DNA of 64,000 nt, from NCBI GenBank assembly GCA_030407315.1, contig JALQPE010002733.1, forward strand, positions 1 through 64,000. The letters are read 5' to 3'. Source of the stretch: Asparagopsis taxiformis (Eukaryota; Rhodophyta; Florideophyceae; Bonnemaisoniales; Bonnemaisoniaceae). The first letter of the stretch is position 1. Each line of letters starts with the position of its first letter. Position numbers and translations under genes: made by a program. The notes beneath the pieces are model-generated. The model worked only from the letters and a program-made list of their open reading frames with translations. It was not told the DNA's origin and ran no database searches. Shown here one piece after another: positions 11,140 to 21,855 of this stretch.

Positions 11140-11492
11140 CCAGACAGTGTTGTGAACCAATGCACGGTACTACCCGCAGACAATACAATTTGCTATCTAC
11201 ACTTCTGTCTACAGATTTCCCCAGACAGTGCAGTAATACAATACAATGCACTGCCTCAGACAGTAAAATGTACTGTCTGCACATACTGTCTGGCGGCAAC
11301 ACTTCCGGACAGTAAAATTTACTGTTCTGGACAGTAAATTTTACTGTTTTTGGTACTGTCCAGATTTCGTGCCAGTTTATTGCTGCAGCAGTATTCTGAA
11401 ATTTCCAGACAGTAAATTTTACTGTCTCCGCGCACTGTCTTGGCCAGACAGTAATTTTTACTGTCTCAGACAGTAAATTTACTGTCTTTTTC
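11140..11492. repeat. array of GACAGTAAA(A)TTTACTGTC palindromes
   Basis: The half-site CAGACAGTAAA and its complement TTTACTGTC recur many times, forming short hairpins near 11258-11280, 11305-11325, 11327-11348, 11408-11429, 11444-11465 and 11466-11488. The array lies just downstream of the end of the X1 coding sequence. It may be a terminal or subterminal region of that element; this is inference. Confidence 0.6.
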
Positions 11493-11521
11493 CATTCCCA
11501 ACACCGTAGTGCACCCGGAAG

Positions 11522-12456
11522 CTATTTCATGACACTTGAAAAACTCTCTAGATGTACCAGAGAATGGTGTGGAGCAAGCAGGGTGCATAGAAATAAGTCG
11601 AGCACCTTTGCAAAGTATTCCAGAAATGTGTAAAGTATCTGAATTGTGCCCACAGGTGAAGTCCTGCTGGGTTGATATGGAACGCACAGGAGACCAAAAG
11701 TAATATGAAAAAGGAGATGAGAAGCATGGGAGAGAAGACTTCCTGAGATGTTCGAGAAGTGGGTCCTGCCGAAGATCATGTAGAGTGCATGCTGGGATAT
11801 CCTCCATCGATTTACAATGGTCGCGTCCGAACAAGGCCGGAGAAGGAATCGTTTCGAGATATCTCGCTGAACAGAAGTTGGTGGCGCATTTGAAAAATTG
11901 TTGAGAGCCAGGTTGAGCCTTCCCTTCCAGTGGTTTCCAAGTGCAGCCATCATTGCATCCAACTGCCTGTCAGCACCTCCCGAACTTTCAAGTCCTCTTT
12001 TCATCTGTTGGTGGGTTCCTTGGAAGGAAAGTTCAGCCACCTGACGAGCATGGTTGAGTAGAGGAACCGTGTGTTCGAAAGCTTCAATGAGTCTATGCAA
12101 GTTTGGCTTATTGTCCAAAAGCTTCCTTGCCCTGAATCCCGTAGTCTTCTGTTCAACTTCATTTTGGTCGGCGTCAATTACCACAGCGCCGTCTCCTTTC
12201 AGTTTTCTTTTCTTTGATGGTACCGTACTCCTTTTTCTCGGAGGAACGGTTACGAGCAGGTCATCTACACGTTTTGCATAATCTTTCGAAAGCTGTTGCA
12301 GTTTTCGAAAACGCTTAGCTGCCGATAGTCCGGTCGCGCTCTGTACTGACTCTATGCCGTCAATATCGACACGAGGTAGAAAATAAGTAGCTGCGGCGAT
12401 TGAGGATAGCAATCGAACAAGTTCTAGGGAAAGTTCTCTTTGCTTCTCGGAAGCTC
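11522..12456 (-). pseudogene. X1 DNA-transposase-like gene, C-terminal part (separated by copia A)
   Basis: Reading left from the copia A insertion, the frame continues exactly from the N-terminal part at 18881-21275 once the element and one copy of the 5-bp target duplication are removed. The junction reads ARSI then RASEKQREL with no shift. About 190 residues are charged and helical, with a nuclear-localisation-like PPRKRSTVPSKKRKLK. The last third (after about 11800) is rich in cysteine and hydrophobics and may be out of frame. I recognise no catalytic motif in this part. The open frame shown begins with a TTG, not a true start. Confidence 0.7.
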
Positions 12457-12461
12457 GGATA

Positions 12462-12949
12462 TGTTGATAAGGTTTGGTCGCTTACCGAGCGTTTACTGAA
12501 TCTGCGAGCTCACTACATAATTTGTATTCTCGCCGAGGTGCGCCGGCGGTGCTAAGGACAGCCTGTTCAAGGCTGCTCCAGACAGACTGTCACTGACAGT
12601 CTGTCCTAGCAAGCACCCGCTGCCAATCTGGTACACGTGGGCTTCTCTATCATATCATCCACACGTGTACACTTATCATAACATTTTCCCTCTGCCATGA
12701 TGGCAACCCATCTTGGCATTTCTAATTACTAATTGAAACTATGACAAACAAATTGAAACTTTAGAGGCCAGTTACTCCGTAATGGAGTGTCGTAGGAGCC
12801 CCGGAGAAGTTGCTACCCGACTAATTCGGGCACGCTGAATACGATGAGATAGGTTTCAGAGCGCTCAGACCACTCCTTCATAGAGAAATCGAGGGTCAAA
12901 GTTTTCTCACGGAATTAGGCCTACCAGGCCCATTCTCAGTGAGTCAACA
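12462..12949 (-). repeat. copia A 3' LTR
   Basis: 488 bp, TG...CA. It contains two inverted-repeat structures also kept in family B: a GACAGACTGTCA/TGACAGTCTGTC hairpin, and GTACACGTG...CACGTGTAC about 40 bp long. The polypurine tract abuts it at 12950-12960 (AAGAGGGGGAG on the coding strand). Confidence 0.93.
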
Positions 12950-14866
12950 CTCCCCCTCTTTGACCTGCTCGATGGATGAAATATCTGACACGCCGATCAT
13001 CTCCCGGAGCTTGATAAATTGAACTCGTTGCAGGGGCTTGGTTAACAGATCTGCCGCCATATCTGATGTGGGACAGTAGTCAATGCCGAACAACGTCTTG
13101 AGTAAGCTGTCTCGGACGAAGTGATACCGAATGTCGATGTGTTTGGTACGAGTTCCTGAGGCATCGTTCCTAGCCATCTTGATGGAACCTTGGTTGTCGA
13201 CATTGATTAGGATCGGATCCGCCGAGCTGCTTCCACAGCCAAACCCAACAATATTACTCAACCAAATAGCTTCCTTCACCGCAGCGCTGAGAGCCATATA
13301 TTCAGCTTCGGAGGAGGATTGCGCTACACAACTCTGTTTGTGAGATTTCCAGCTCACCGCTGCTCCAGCCATCATGAACACGTATCCGCTGGTGGATTTC
13401 CGATTGATCGTACAACCACCCCAATCTGAGTCACTATATCCGACAGGTGACAGAGGCTTCGATGCCCTGTACAGCACACCAAGGCTTCGAGTACCAGAAA
13501 TGTATCTTAGAACACGCTTGACAGCAACCCAGAGAGATTTGGTTGGAGTCTCCACGAATTGGGCAAGTCTTCCAACAGCAAATGCGATGTCGGGGCGAGT
13601 TCCCACTGCGAGATACATCAAGCTTCCAATGGCTTTGCGGTATAATGTAGAGTCGATGGCCTCTGTTTCAGTATCACTGATGGAAATCTGAGCCTGCATA
13701 GGGGTTGCAGCAGGGCTTGAGTTCTCCATGCCGAATCGTTCCAATACCTTTTCAGCGTACCGAGTTTGATTCAAATGAAGTAGTCCTCTAGGTGAGTCCC
13801 TTACGATTTCCAGCCCGAGGCACACTCTAGCTTTCCCACAATCTTTCATTTCGAAGCGTCTACTGAACTCAGCCTTCAGCTCGTTCAACATGTCTCTGCT
13901 GCTTGAAGCGATAAGGAGGTCATCAACGTAGAGGGCAATGACTATCATCGAATCTTTACGGTACCTCACGTAGAAACATGGGTCGTACGGAGAACTCTGG
14001 AATTCTAGTTCTGAAATGAGAAACTCGTCGATCTTTGCGTGCCATTGCCTCGGAGCCTGTTTTAGTCCATACAAAGCTTTCTGCAGTTTGCAAACATGAT
14101 TAGGATACTTCGGGTCGACAAAGCCCTCCGGTTGTTCCATGTATATGTCTTGTTCGAGGTCTCCGTAGAGGAAAGCTGTCTTGACGTCCATTTGATCGCA
14201 ATGGAGGTCGTGATGGACAGTGAGAGCGAAGAACATGCGAATAGTGCAGAACTTGACAACCGGTGCATATGTTTCAGCATAGTCAACACCGTACTTCTGC
14301 TGGAATCCCCGAGTTACCAGGCGAGCTTTATGTTTGACCGAGTGCTCACCAGTTTCACTGACAACATCTTTGCGTTTGAACACCCATTTGGATGAAAGTA
14401 GGTTGACAGCTTCACTGCGAGGGACCAAAATCCAGGTGCGGTTTGTATAAAGGGAATTCATTTCAGACTGAATGGCACCGATCCAAAGGTCTTTCTCCTC
14501 CCCCTTGGTCACCTCAGTGAAGGTGAGGAGGTGTTCTGGAGTAGGATCGGGCGCGGTAGTGACGAGTGCAGTGGTTTTCCACCACTCACTCGGAGGTTTG
14601 CGGGTGCGAGACGATTTACGGGGAGCATTGAGTAACGAGGCATCTTGACTGTAGGATGGCGTTGGCGGAGGTGATTGAGGTGAAATATGGTCCGAATCTG
14701 AACCTGAATGGGAGGAAGAGGATTCATTTCTGGGAGTTCCTCCATAAGGTTTTTCCCTCATTGGGTCTTGTGAGGTATCTTCTAGACTGACATCAGCTCC
14801 AGTAATGTCTATGTGACGGTAGTTTCCTCGACCTCGTCTCCTCGAAAACGACATCGCGAGAGACAA
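12944..14866 (-). pseudogene. copia A pol, reverse transcriptase-RNase H part
   Basis: This frame carries the reverse transcriptase (KWVFKRK, DVKTAFLYGDL, ALYGLKQAPRQW, catalytic YVDDLLIAS) and RNase H (YSDSDWGG, SGYVFM, SSSEAEYMAL, DNQGS). It is out of frame with the upstream gag-protease-integrase frame because two bases present in copy D (near 48017) are missing near 14812. Its stop codon lies inside the LTR start (TGTTGA). The first residues before PSHRHYWS/LDITG are read in a wrong frame; the true segment starts near 14812. Confidence 0.9.
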
Positions 14867-17027
14867 CTATTTTCTCATTCGTTAGATCCCACAGTTTATA
14901 TGCCTTCTGTGATGTTGCATACCCTAGCATGATAGCCTGAACAGCACGAGAATCGAGCGCTTGGAGATGTGTGTTCGGGAGTTTGTACCAACAAATGCTT
15001 CCAAATGTTCGCAGGTGTGCAATGTTTGGCTTCCGCCCATACCATAGCTCATATGGAGTGGTTCCAGCGGGGAGAGCACGGCTGGTGAGACGATTGCGAA
15101 TGTAGGCAGCACAAGAAAGTGCTTCCGCCCAGAACTCCAATGGAGTGGAATTGTGGAGAAGCATGGCCCGCATATGTTCCTTAAGGGTGCGATTCATGCG
15201 TTCCGCAACTCCGTTTTGTTGGGGAGTGTAGGCACAGGTAGTTTGACGTTGGATACCCCTGTCTTCAAGGAAAGAGCTGAATTCGTTTGAGAAGTACTCT
15301 CCCCCTCCGTCTGAGCGTAGTTGACGAAGTTTGCATCCTGTTTGAGTTTCAGTGAGGCGCAGAAATCGTTGGAATGCATCGAAACAATCCGACTTACGGT
15401 GGAGCGGATACACAGTTAGGTAGCGAGACTTATCATCGATGAAGGTCACGAAGTATCGAGCTCCCCCTTTCGAACGTATTTCCATTGGCCCTGCCAGATC
15501 TGTGTGGATCAGTTGGAGAAGCTCGGAGGCTCTTGTCTCGGAGAATTTTGGGATAGCAGCACGAGGCATTTTACCAGTAACACACCCTTCACATAGATTT
15601 TCAGGTGGGGACTGCTCAGGTTTGATTCGGAGTCCTTTGACCGCTGATGTCTTTGCCATACGAGAGATTCCGTTTTTGTGAACATGCCCAAGTCGCTCAT
15701 GCCACAGCTGCAGTGACGCGATGCAAGCTAACTCGAAGGGCTGTTGTTTATTTCTGGAGGGCATGTAGAGGTCAATTGCATAGAGCCCGTGGCGTCTATG
15801 GCCAGTAGCTATTGATTCCCCGTTTTGGGTTGAGAGGACTGCATTGTTCGTGAACTGAACTCCAATTCCTCGAGCCGTGAGAGTACTTACGGATATGAGT
15901 GAGAATACGAAGGAGGGGACGTGGAGAACGTCCTGGAGTATGCAGATTCTTGCCTTCCCATTCACAAGGAGTGACAGTTTGACATCGCCACATCCTACTG
16001 CTACAGAAGTGGATTTGTCTCCGAGAATCACTTGGAACGGAGTCACGGAACGGTACGAGACAAACATTGAGCGATCGAAGGTCATGTGTGAGGTAGCAGC
16101 GGAGTCGATGTACCATGTAGATGTGATTTGTACCGACTTAGCTGAATCCGAACAGGCTGACAAAAGGCAGACGTACTCCTTTTCTTCATCATTGCTCGGT
16201 TCAGTCTCAGTGGCTACGGCTGCCATAGAGCCAATATTCCCCTGCGCCAGAGACAAGTTCGGAGAACTGCGTGGTTTATTATTCGAGCGGGAGCGAGATG
16301 GTCTTCCATACTTCTGCCAGCAATATGGCTCGGTGTGATTTGTTCGACCGCAATGGGTACACTTCTTCCGGTTGTTCCCAAACTGTTTTCCAGACTTGGA
16401 AAGTAGAGCGGCTGTGTCTGTTGAGGAACTTCCCGGTTTTAAAATAGCTGCCCTGCGTTCTTCCTGAAGGAGGAGACTGCGAACTTTGTCGAATGTGAAG
16501 GTAGGATCTTCATCTCCAATTGCATCAAGAGCGGTTATCAGCGTCTGGAAGGAAGATGGGAGGCCATTGAGAACAGCCATAGCCATTTCTTTATCATCAA
16601 TGTCGACGCCCATTGCTGATAGTACCGTTGCCATTTGTCGAACACGGTTGATGTATACGAGCATCTGTTCACCTGGCTTCATAGTCGCTGTGTAAAAGTC
16701 GCGCCTTGCAGCGAGTTTGTTTAGGAGAGTGTGCCTTTGATGCACGTTGCAGATCTCTTGCCACATTTCTAAGGCAGTCGTGGTGTGTGCAACATTTTTG
16801 AGCATTTCATCCGACAAGGTAATTCCGATGGCCATTCGAGCTGACTTGTCTTTGCGGAGCCATTTTAAGAGCTCTTCTTGGTCTGTCGGACGTCTAGGGC
16901 GAAGATTAGGATCAATCATGTCGTCCACCTCGCGGTGACCAAGGATGAGTTCCATCTTCTGCTTCCATGAGTGGAAGTTTGAATAATCCAGCTTCTCGAT
17001 GCGGATGCCGGAAGTATTACTCTCCAT
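14793..17027 (-). CDS. copia A gag-protease-integrase, truncated by frameshift
   Basis: Starts at the ATG at 17027 (MESNTSGIRIEKLDYSNFHSW). Order: gag capsid-like region (residues about 1-200), CCHC zinc knuckle CTHCGRTNHTEPYC (about 235), aspartic protease active site DSAATSH (about 308), integrase zinc domain (HERLGHVH...CEGC), and the integrase catalytic core with DLAGP, FIDDKSRY and the Asp/Glu residues up to QQNGVAERMNR. It ends early after the 2-nt deletion. As known for copia, the polyprotein would be cut by its own protease; the truncated copy could still make gag. Confidence 0.92.
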   Translation of the reverse strand: MESNTSGIRIEKLDYSNFHSWKQKMELILGHREVDDMIDPNLRPRRPTDQEELLKWLRKDKSARMAIGITLSDEMLKNVAHTTTALEMWQEICNVHQRHTLLNKLAARRDFYTATMKPGEQMLVYINRVRQMATVLSAMGVDIDDKEMAMAVLNGLPSSFQTLITALDAIGDEDPTFTFDKVRSLLLQEERRAAILKPGSSSTDTAALLSKSGKQFGNNRKKCTHCGRTNHTEPYCWQKYGRPSRSRSNNKPRSSPNLSLAQGNIGSMAAVATETEPSNDEEKEYVCLLSACSDSAKSVQITSTWYIDSAATSHMTFDRSMFVSYRSVTPFQVILGDKSTSVAVGCGDVKLSLLVNGKARICILQDVLHVPSFVFSLISVSTLTARGIGVQFTNNAVLSTQNGESIATGHRRHGLYAIDLYMPSRNKQQPFELACIASLQLWHERLGHVHKNGISRMAKTSAVKGLRIKPEQSPPENLCEGCVTGKMPRAAIPKFSETRASELLQLIHTDLAGPMEIRSKGGARYFVTFIDDKSRYLTVYPLHRKSDCFDAFQRFLRLTETQTGCKLRQLRSDGGGEYFSNEFSSFLEDRGIQRQTTCAYTPQQNGVAERMNRTLKEHMRAMLLHNSTPLEFWAEALSCAAYIRNRLTSRALPAGTTPYELWYGRKPNIAHLRTFGSICWYKLPNTHLQALDSRAVQAIMLGYATSQKAYKLWDLTNEKIVVSRDVVFEETRSRKLPSHRHYWS

Positions 17028-17212
17028 GGCTCTGCAGTAAGTCTTATCTGTTCGACCCTTCCCAAGTGGACAACCGATAGTCGTCGAGGACCAAGCTGGG
17101 ATCTATAGGATAGAGACTGTCTAGCTAAGAGCGAAGTGGATGGAGAACAAGAAAGCAAGGTTTAACGATACGAAATCAGCTAGATTTCTAGTGTCTAGAG
17201 GAGAGAGAGAAA

Positions 17213-17628
17213 CTACTTATCGGAGGAAGAAGCTTTGGAAGCTTTGGTGATTTCCAGGGCCTTCGCAATACTGCGATGGCGGTTGCCGCGAAGATGGTTG
17301 TCGAACTCACTCTGAGTCCGGACGATGACACCACAGGGCCTGCAAACTTTTAGAGGACCCTCCTTGAGGCGCTCGATGGTTTTCTTGTGTCTGGATCCGT
17401 TGAGATGAGCAGCTCTGGACTCAGCGGAATTGAGATATACGTTGCAGTGAGAGCACCTGGAACGGTTTGCAGCCTTGTGAGCGGCGTATTTCTTCTTATT
17501 GTCCCTTCTTTCGGCGATGCTATACGCCTTTCGGAAAACACGGTCGCGAAGAGACTCACCGTCGCGTCGAAGCCTCGGAGCTGGCTGCTCGTTATTCGGC
17601 TCGATGCGATCCTCGTCACTACTAGACA
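17213..17628 (-). CDS. copia A accessory ORF: two U1/matrin-type zinc fingers
   Basis: About 138 residues upstream of gag, closing at 17213. Two fingers of C-x2-C-x12-H-x5-H spacing are seen: CSHCNVYLN...HLNGSRH and CRPCGVIV...HLRGNRH. This is the U1C/matrin/JAZ type that usually binds RNA, often double-stranded. The N-terminus is acidic (SSSDEDR) then basic; the tail is KASKASSSDK. There is no ATG at the start of the open frame: exon 2 begins TGTCTAGT directly after a GT-AG intron (17629-17723) whose upstream exon ends in A, so splicing makes ATG-TCT-AGT. The same arrangement is kept in family B. A role in packaging, RNA handling or host-defence evasion by the element is speculation. Confidence 0.85.
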
Positions 17629-17723
17629 CTATGGAGATAGAGAGAGAAGAGGTTAGCAGTTATACCGATCAGGACTAAGGTCTAAACCTTGAAATTGACC
17701 GAAAGATGAAAGGTATAACTTAC
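17629..17723 (-). other. predicted GT-AG intron creating the zinc-finger ORF start
   Basis: On the minus strand it starts GTAAGTTATACC and ends TATCTCCATAG, with a branch-like TGCTAAC about 25 nt before the acceptor. Length 95 bp. Joining the flanks puts exon-1 A next to exon-2 TG. The other three copies have the same donor, branch and acceptor layout. Confidence 0.75.
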
Positions 17724-17895
17724 TTTTGAAGATGAATGAGTAGGTTAACCAATGCAGAAGTTTATTGTTGTGTGACTTATTAATGCTATACCGATCAGGA
17801 CAAGGTTGCTGACTTACAAGAGCAGAACCGAGTTGAGAAAGGTATAGACAAGTCTTTTATTAGGAGCAGTCGATTCCAGTATGTTGGCCTTAAGT

Positions 17896-17975
17896 GGGCC
17901 AGTAGCTCAGCGGTTAAGACGTGCTGTGCAGCGCGGAATCTCGCGGTCGTGCGTTCGAGTCCCAGCGAGAGCAGG
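17896..17975 (+). promoter_or_regulatory. tRNA-like Pol III unit, antisense in copia A leader
   Basis: On the plus strand, opposite to the element, the A box is TAGCTCAGCGG and the B box GTTCGAGTCC with normal tRNA spacing. A T5 run follows (AAATTTTTG, about 10 nt downstream), as a Pol III terminator would. An anticodon-stem-like CGTGC/GCGCG pairing is present, but the acceptor stem is poor, so this is more likely a tRNA-derived promoter than a working tRNA. Confidence 0.65.
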
Positions 17976-18126
17976 AAGAAATTTTTGTATTTGGCGCGAG
18001 ATAGCCCCAGCAAAAGATCCGATGTGTTCCAAGAGATGTCACTTGATGACAGAATTTTTGTGTCACGATGGCAGTAGATGTTGTCACTGTGACAGTCAGA
18101 TGACACGATGGGACGCCGAGCGTCAG

Positions 18127-18174
18127 CGAGACGGACGCCGGGTGGCGAGGCGAGACGGACGCCGGGTGGCGAGG
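18127..18174. repeat. 24-bp GC-rich tandem repeat in leader
   Basis: Two exact 24-bp units (CGAGACGGACGCCGGGTGG...) in the copia A leader. They explain the Arg/Gly/Pro-rich reading frames on both strands here, which are not treated as genes. D carries the same pair. Confidence 0.85.
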
Positions 18175-18373
18175 AAGACCGCGGCGCCGCAGGAGGGAGC
18201 GCGACGAACGCGACGCGCAGGCGAGCGAAAGCGCACGGAGGCGCAGAACGGGAGCAGGAGGACGCGCAGCAAAGAAGACAAAACGAGAAGAAACAAGGCG
18301 AGAAAGGTAAGAGACACGCCAACGGGAAGAGAGACTCACCGCAGCGCTAGAGAATAAGAAACGACCCGAGCGA

Positions 18374-18392
18374 GCGCACTGGGCCCACAACC
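18374..18392 (-). other. copia A primer-binding site (initiator tRNA-Met half)
   Basis: Next to the 5' LTR, the plus strand reads GCGCACTGGGCCCACAACC, close to the anticodon arm of eukaryotic initiator tRNA-Met (GCGUGCUGGGCCCAUAACC). As in Drosophila copia, priming would use a 5' half-tRNA rather than the tRNA 3' end. This copy has two changes from the family B site. Confidence 0.85.
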
Positions 18393-18880
18393 TGTTGATA
18401 AGGTTTGGTCGCTTACCGAGCGTTTACTGAATCTGCGGGCTCACTACATAATTTGTATTCTCGCCGAGGTGCGCCGGCGGTGCTAAGGACAGCCTGTTCA
18501 AGGCTGCTCCAGACAGACTGTCACTGACAGTCTGTCCTAGCAAGCACCCGCTGCCAATCTGGTACACGTGGGCTTCTCTATCATATCATCCACACGTGTA
18601 CACTTATCATAACATTTTCCCTCTGCCATGATGGCAACCCATCTTGGCATTTCTAATTACTAATTGAAATTATGACAAACAAATTGAAACTTTAGAGGCC
18701 AGTTACTCCGTAATGGAGTGTCGTAGGAGCCCCGGAGAAGTTGCTACCCGACTAATTCGGGCACGCTGAATACGATGAGATAGGTTTCAGAGCGCTCAGA
18801 CCACTCCTTCATAGAGAAATCGAGGGTCAAAGTTTTCTCACGGAATTAGGCCTACCAGGCCCATTCTCAGTGAGTCAACA
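18393..18880 (-). repeat. copia A 5' LTR
   Basis: 488 bp, TG...CA, two differences from the 3' LTR (GCGGGCTC against GCGAGCTC, and AAATTATG against AAACTATG). This points to a young insertion. Ends at the GGATA target copy. Confidence 0.93.
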
Positions 18881-21523
18881 GGATAGACCTTGCTCCAGAG
18901 CCTTCTGAAGACTCCCCGGACTGGAAGCTCAGAGCCAACCCAAAACAGTGATCTGCGACTAGAAGTAAAGCAAATCTGTCCGAGATTCCCATTGTATTTG
19001 TTTCACCCGAGGTGAAGTTATATATCCTCTTCTGGTTAGTGAGACCTAGGACGTGAAGGGCATCTACCATAAAACTTTCTGCCATCCTTCTACTACCATC
19101 ACTAGTCAGGCACGAAAAAGCATTGTCCAGGGCATACTTAGCAAGCCCTTGGAGGAGGTGGTCGATCCCAATAAATGTGGAACGGTATGAATCAATAATA
19201 GCGGGAACAACAGGGATGCTCACAGAATCCATACCAAGGGGTGTGCCAGATGGAACGAGGCCTTTAGACCTAGTTTCATCAAGCAGTTGCTCTATAAGAA
19301 GCATTGGAGTTTCAGTAGCGCTTTGCACTTTCCTCATTCCCAGGTATTTCATGATGCTCACCGTACTTTGTGATGACTGAACTGCCTGAGTTCTCTCTGA
19401 AGTACGGAATAGAGAATCCGAACTAGAATGAAGACTGGTGTCGTACCCGAACTGTGAATGTTTCCCGTGTTTACCTCCTCTGACGAAGAAACACAAGTGG
19501 CATGGACAATCTGCATTGTGTCCCATGACATCGAGAACATGGGAACATGCGGGATAGTCTGATACAAAACCGACAAAGTCCAGGAAAATGACGCAATCGT
19601 TACCCTCTGGATCTACGTCATGGAAACCAGTCGTACATCCCTGGATTATGTCGCGAGAGATATGTCGAAGAATATGGTTTGTACTTACACCGGGACCAGT
19701 GACACCGATAATACGCACTGCAGAACTATTCCGGCGACAGTCCAGGGGCAGCCCCATGGGGATCATATAACATCCTCCAGCACTACCACTCTTACCAGAG
19801 GCCTCATTGAAGTCATCGCAGTACAAAAGAAAAGGGTAGACATAGTATGTGGTGCCACAGTCGAGAACACCAAGGATACTTGTCGGATGGCAGGGAAGGG
19901 TATTCGTGCCCTGACTCAATAAAATGACATTGTTAATCGCACGACTGCCACCGATATTAGTGTAAAGTCCTTCAGAATTGATGAAGAACATGAGTTTGCG
20001 AAATGGAGACGGGGGACCCGGAGAGCTGACTATAAGACCGACGATGAAAGGCTGCCCAGTAGTATACGTAAAGTTACATCCTGAAGCAGGAGATAAAAGT
20101 GTGAGATGATCTCCAGGTCGAGCGAATTGCTCAAAGGACTTTTTGCGGAGTACCAAACCAGGCCCGAAGGAGTGGGGAGAAACGGACTGCTGCTGATCAG
20201 AGGCCTTACTGTTGTTCACCCATGAAGAGGACGTGAAAGCCACGAAAGAATCTGAGTTGGAGGAAATTGATTTCTTCTGAAAGCAGGAGGCGGCTCTAGG
20301 GTCCAGATGGTTGGCTTGTTGACCAGTGGTAACTCGGACCTGGACAGTACCACCCCCGAAAGCAGTGATGGGTGTACCATCCATCTCCTCAGCACTGAGA
20401 GAGTGGTTTTGTCCTTTCACGAAGCGCTCTCTGAATTTCCCCAGATTCGACGTATATATGTTTCCATGTAAAGTTGGCACCCCATCAGATTCGAATGACT
20501 TGGAGGCTACGTTATGGCGCCAGGCAAGATCGAACAGTTCTGGAGTAGATATGTCTTCTCGGGCGTATTCACTTGGTGGAACGATTAGTACTGGTGCAGT
20601 TTGGCCAGCGGTGTTCTGTTCAATCTTGCTTCTTCGCAAAATGGCCTGAGATGCCATACGTGCTGCACTGCGGTCTACATTCACGGGGAAATACACCGTT
20701 TCCGAACGCAACCAGGCGTTGAAGAATAGCCATGGTCTAACTTTTCGGGTGATCGTAGAATAATGAGGTAGCCCTTTCTGAACGTGCTTTTCAGTTGAAC
20801 CCTTCCTTGCGAAATCGAACAAAACGCGATCTTCATTCAGATCTGCGGCAGTGCATTTCGTGGATCCGGTCAACTTCGCTACTGCATACAGAGTTGTCCA
20901 TTGCGTCATATATTGGCGTGCCTTGAGCGGATTCGAGGTATCCTCGATGAAAGGGGACGGGAGGAGAAGCTTCGATTGTGTCATTTCTTGTAGAAGAAGG
21001 TCTTCATCTTCAGCACACACATGATTAAATTCTGGATGTGTATCATCTTCATCAATATGGCCAGGATAATGTTCGGAACCTCCTCTTCTATCAGTTTCGA
21101 TGTCATGAGTAGGCCCCCTGGTCGCGTTCTCGCTGCATGGCACGGAAACGACTTCATCTTCAACAGTACTTAAAACTTGATGACCTTCCAAAGCAGGGGG
21201 AACGATATATTGGATACCATCGCTGTCTGCGAAGGCAATGCTACCTTCCTGCGGAAGTAGGCCTTCGGGAGACATCGAAGTAGGAACTACTTCGGAGGGG
21301 CTTTCCAGGGTAATCGCAGACTAGGCTCGGATCCTGGTGCAGTAGCGAGTGAGTCAAGGGATGGGGCAACTCGATCGACTTGAAAGGGTCTCGAGTCATC
21401 TTGCCGAAGTGCAAAAGGATCAGATACGGTTCTGGACGTCGAACGTCTAGATCGGTTATGGGGATGCGGAACAGTGTTGTAACGAAGGCGCAGACCGGAA
21501 CGGGGCTTCCTTAGTCTTCCCAT
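18881..21523 (-). pseudogene. X1 DNA-transposase-like gene, N-terminal part
   Basis: About 800 residues from the Met at 21275, plus a likely N-terminal piece at 21287-21523 (MGRLRKPRSG...) that is one frame away. Residue positions are approximate. The block YVYPFLLYCDDFN near 480 is followed by GGCYMIPMGLP and a paired-cysteine CPCHLC near 590 after a DYPACSHVLDVMGH stretch. This layout (acidic D...D, then CxxC in 'purse' position) resembles Tnp2-like transposases of CACTA/Plavaka-type elements, but I do not recognise the family with certainty. A later segment, IGIDHLLQGLAK, parallels EPLHNLHLGISK in X2. The gene is interrupted after ARSI by copia A; the rest is at 11522-12456. Its upstream end lies 377 bp from a terminal arm shared with E1. 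Confidence 0.65.
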
Positions 21524-21840
21524 GAAGTGACAACTGGGAATCTGAAGGTGTTCTAAGATGGAAATGGATTCAGAGACAGTGGATGGTTTCGATTAGTACG
21601 AAATCGTTTGGTCAACCATAAGTTGAGGGCAGTCTGGTACTGAGTAGTCACTCACATAATACCGTTACAAGAGGTTTTCATATTACGTAATACGATTCCG
21701 TAATACCTGAAGCGAACAGTAAAATTTCAATGTCGAATAGGATTCCTTTAATAGTACTCTATTCGACATTCGCTGAACACTGAGAAAGACATGTTGCGAG
21801 ATGCTGAAATTTCGTAACTTTTCAGGTGCGAAAATTACTG
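21524..21840. other. upstream region of X1, small inverted repeats
   Basis: Non-coding. Contains inverted pairs ATTACGTAATACGATTCCGTAAT and AATGTCGAATA...TATTCGACATT. Probably the 5' flank of X1 between its start and the terminal arm. Confidence 0.45.
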
Positions 21841-21855
21841 GAAAAAAATTGAACG

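Larger units (their letters stand above)
12462..18880 (-). mobile_element. Ty1/copia retrotransposon A, complete
   Basis: Two 488-bp LTRs (12462-12949 and 18393-18880) start TG and end CA, and differ at two positions that I can find. The flanking target duplication GGATA lies at 12457-12461 and 18881-18885. Internal order on the minus strand is PBS, GC-rich leader with antisense tRNA-like unit, spliced zinc-finger ORF, gag-pol, polypurine tract. Integrase precedes reverse transcriptase, which defines the copia group. The element interrupts the X1 gene. Compared with copy D it has lost 2 nt near 14812, which breaks gag-pol between integrase and reverse transcriptase. Confidence 0.95.

Noticed and set aside
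17896..17975. A functional host tRNA gene
   Set aside because: The acceptor stem does not pair, and the unit travels with the retrotransposon, so it is treated as a tRNA-derived Pol III unit.
18108..18357. Arg/Gly/Pro-rich open frames in the copia A leader (also 44484-44716 and 27691-27927)
   Set aside because: They follow from GC-rich 20-24 bp tandem repeats, are open on several frames and strands, and have no conserved protein features.
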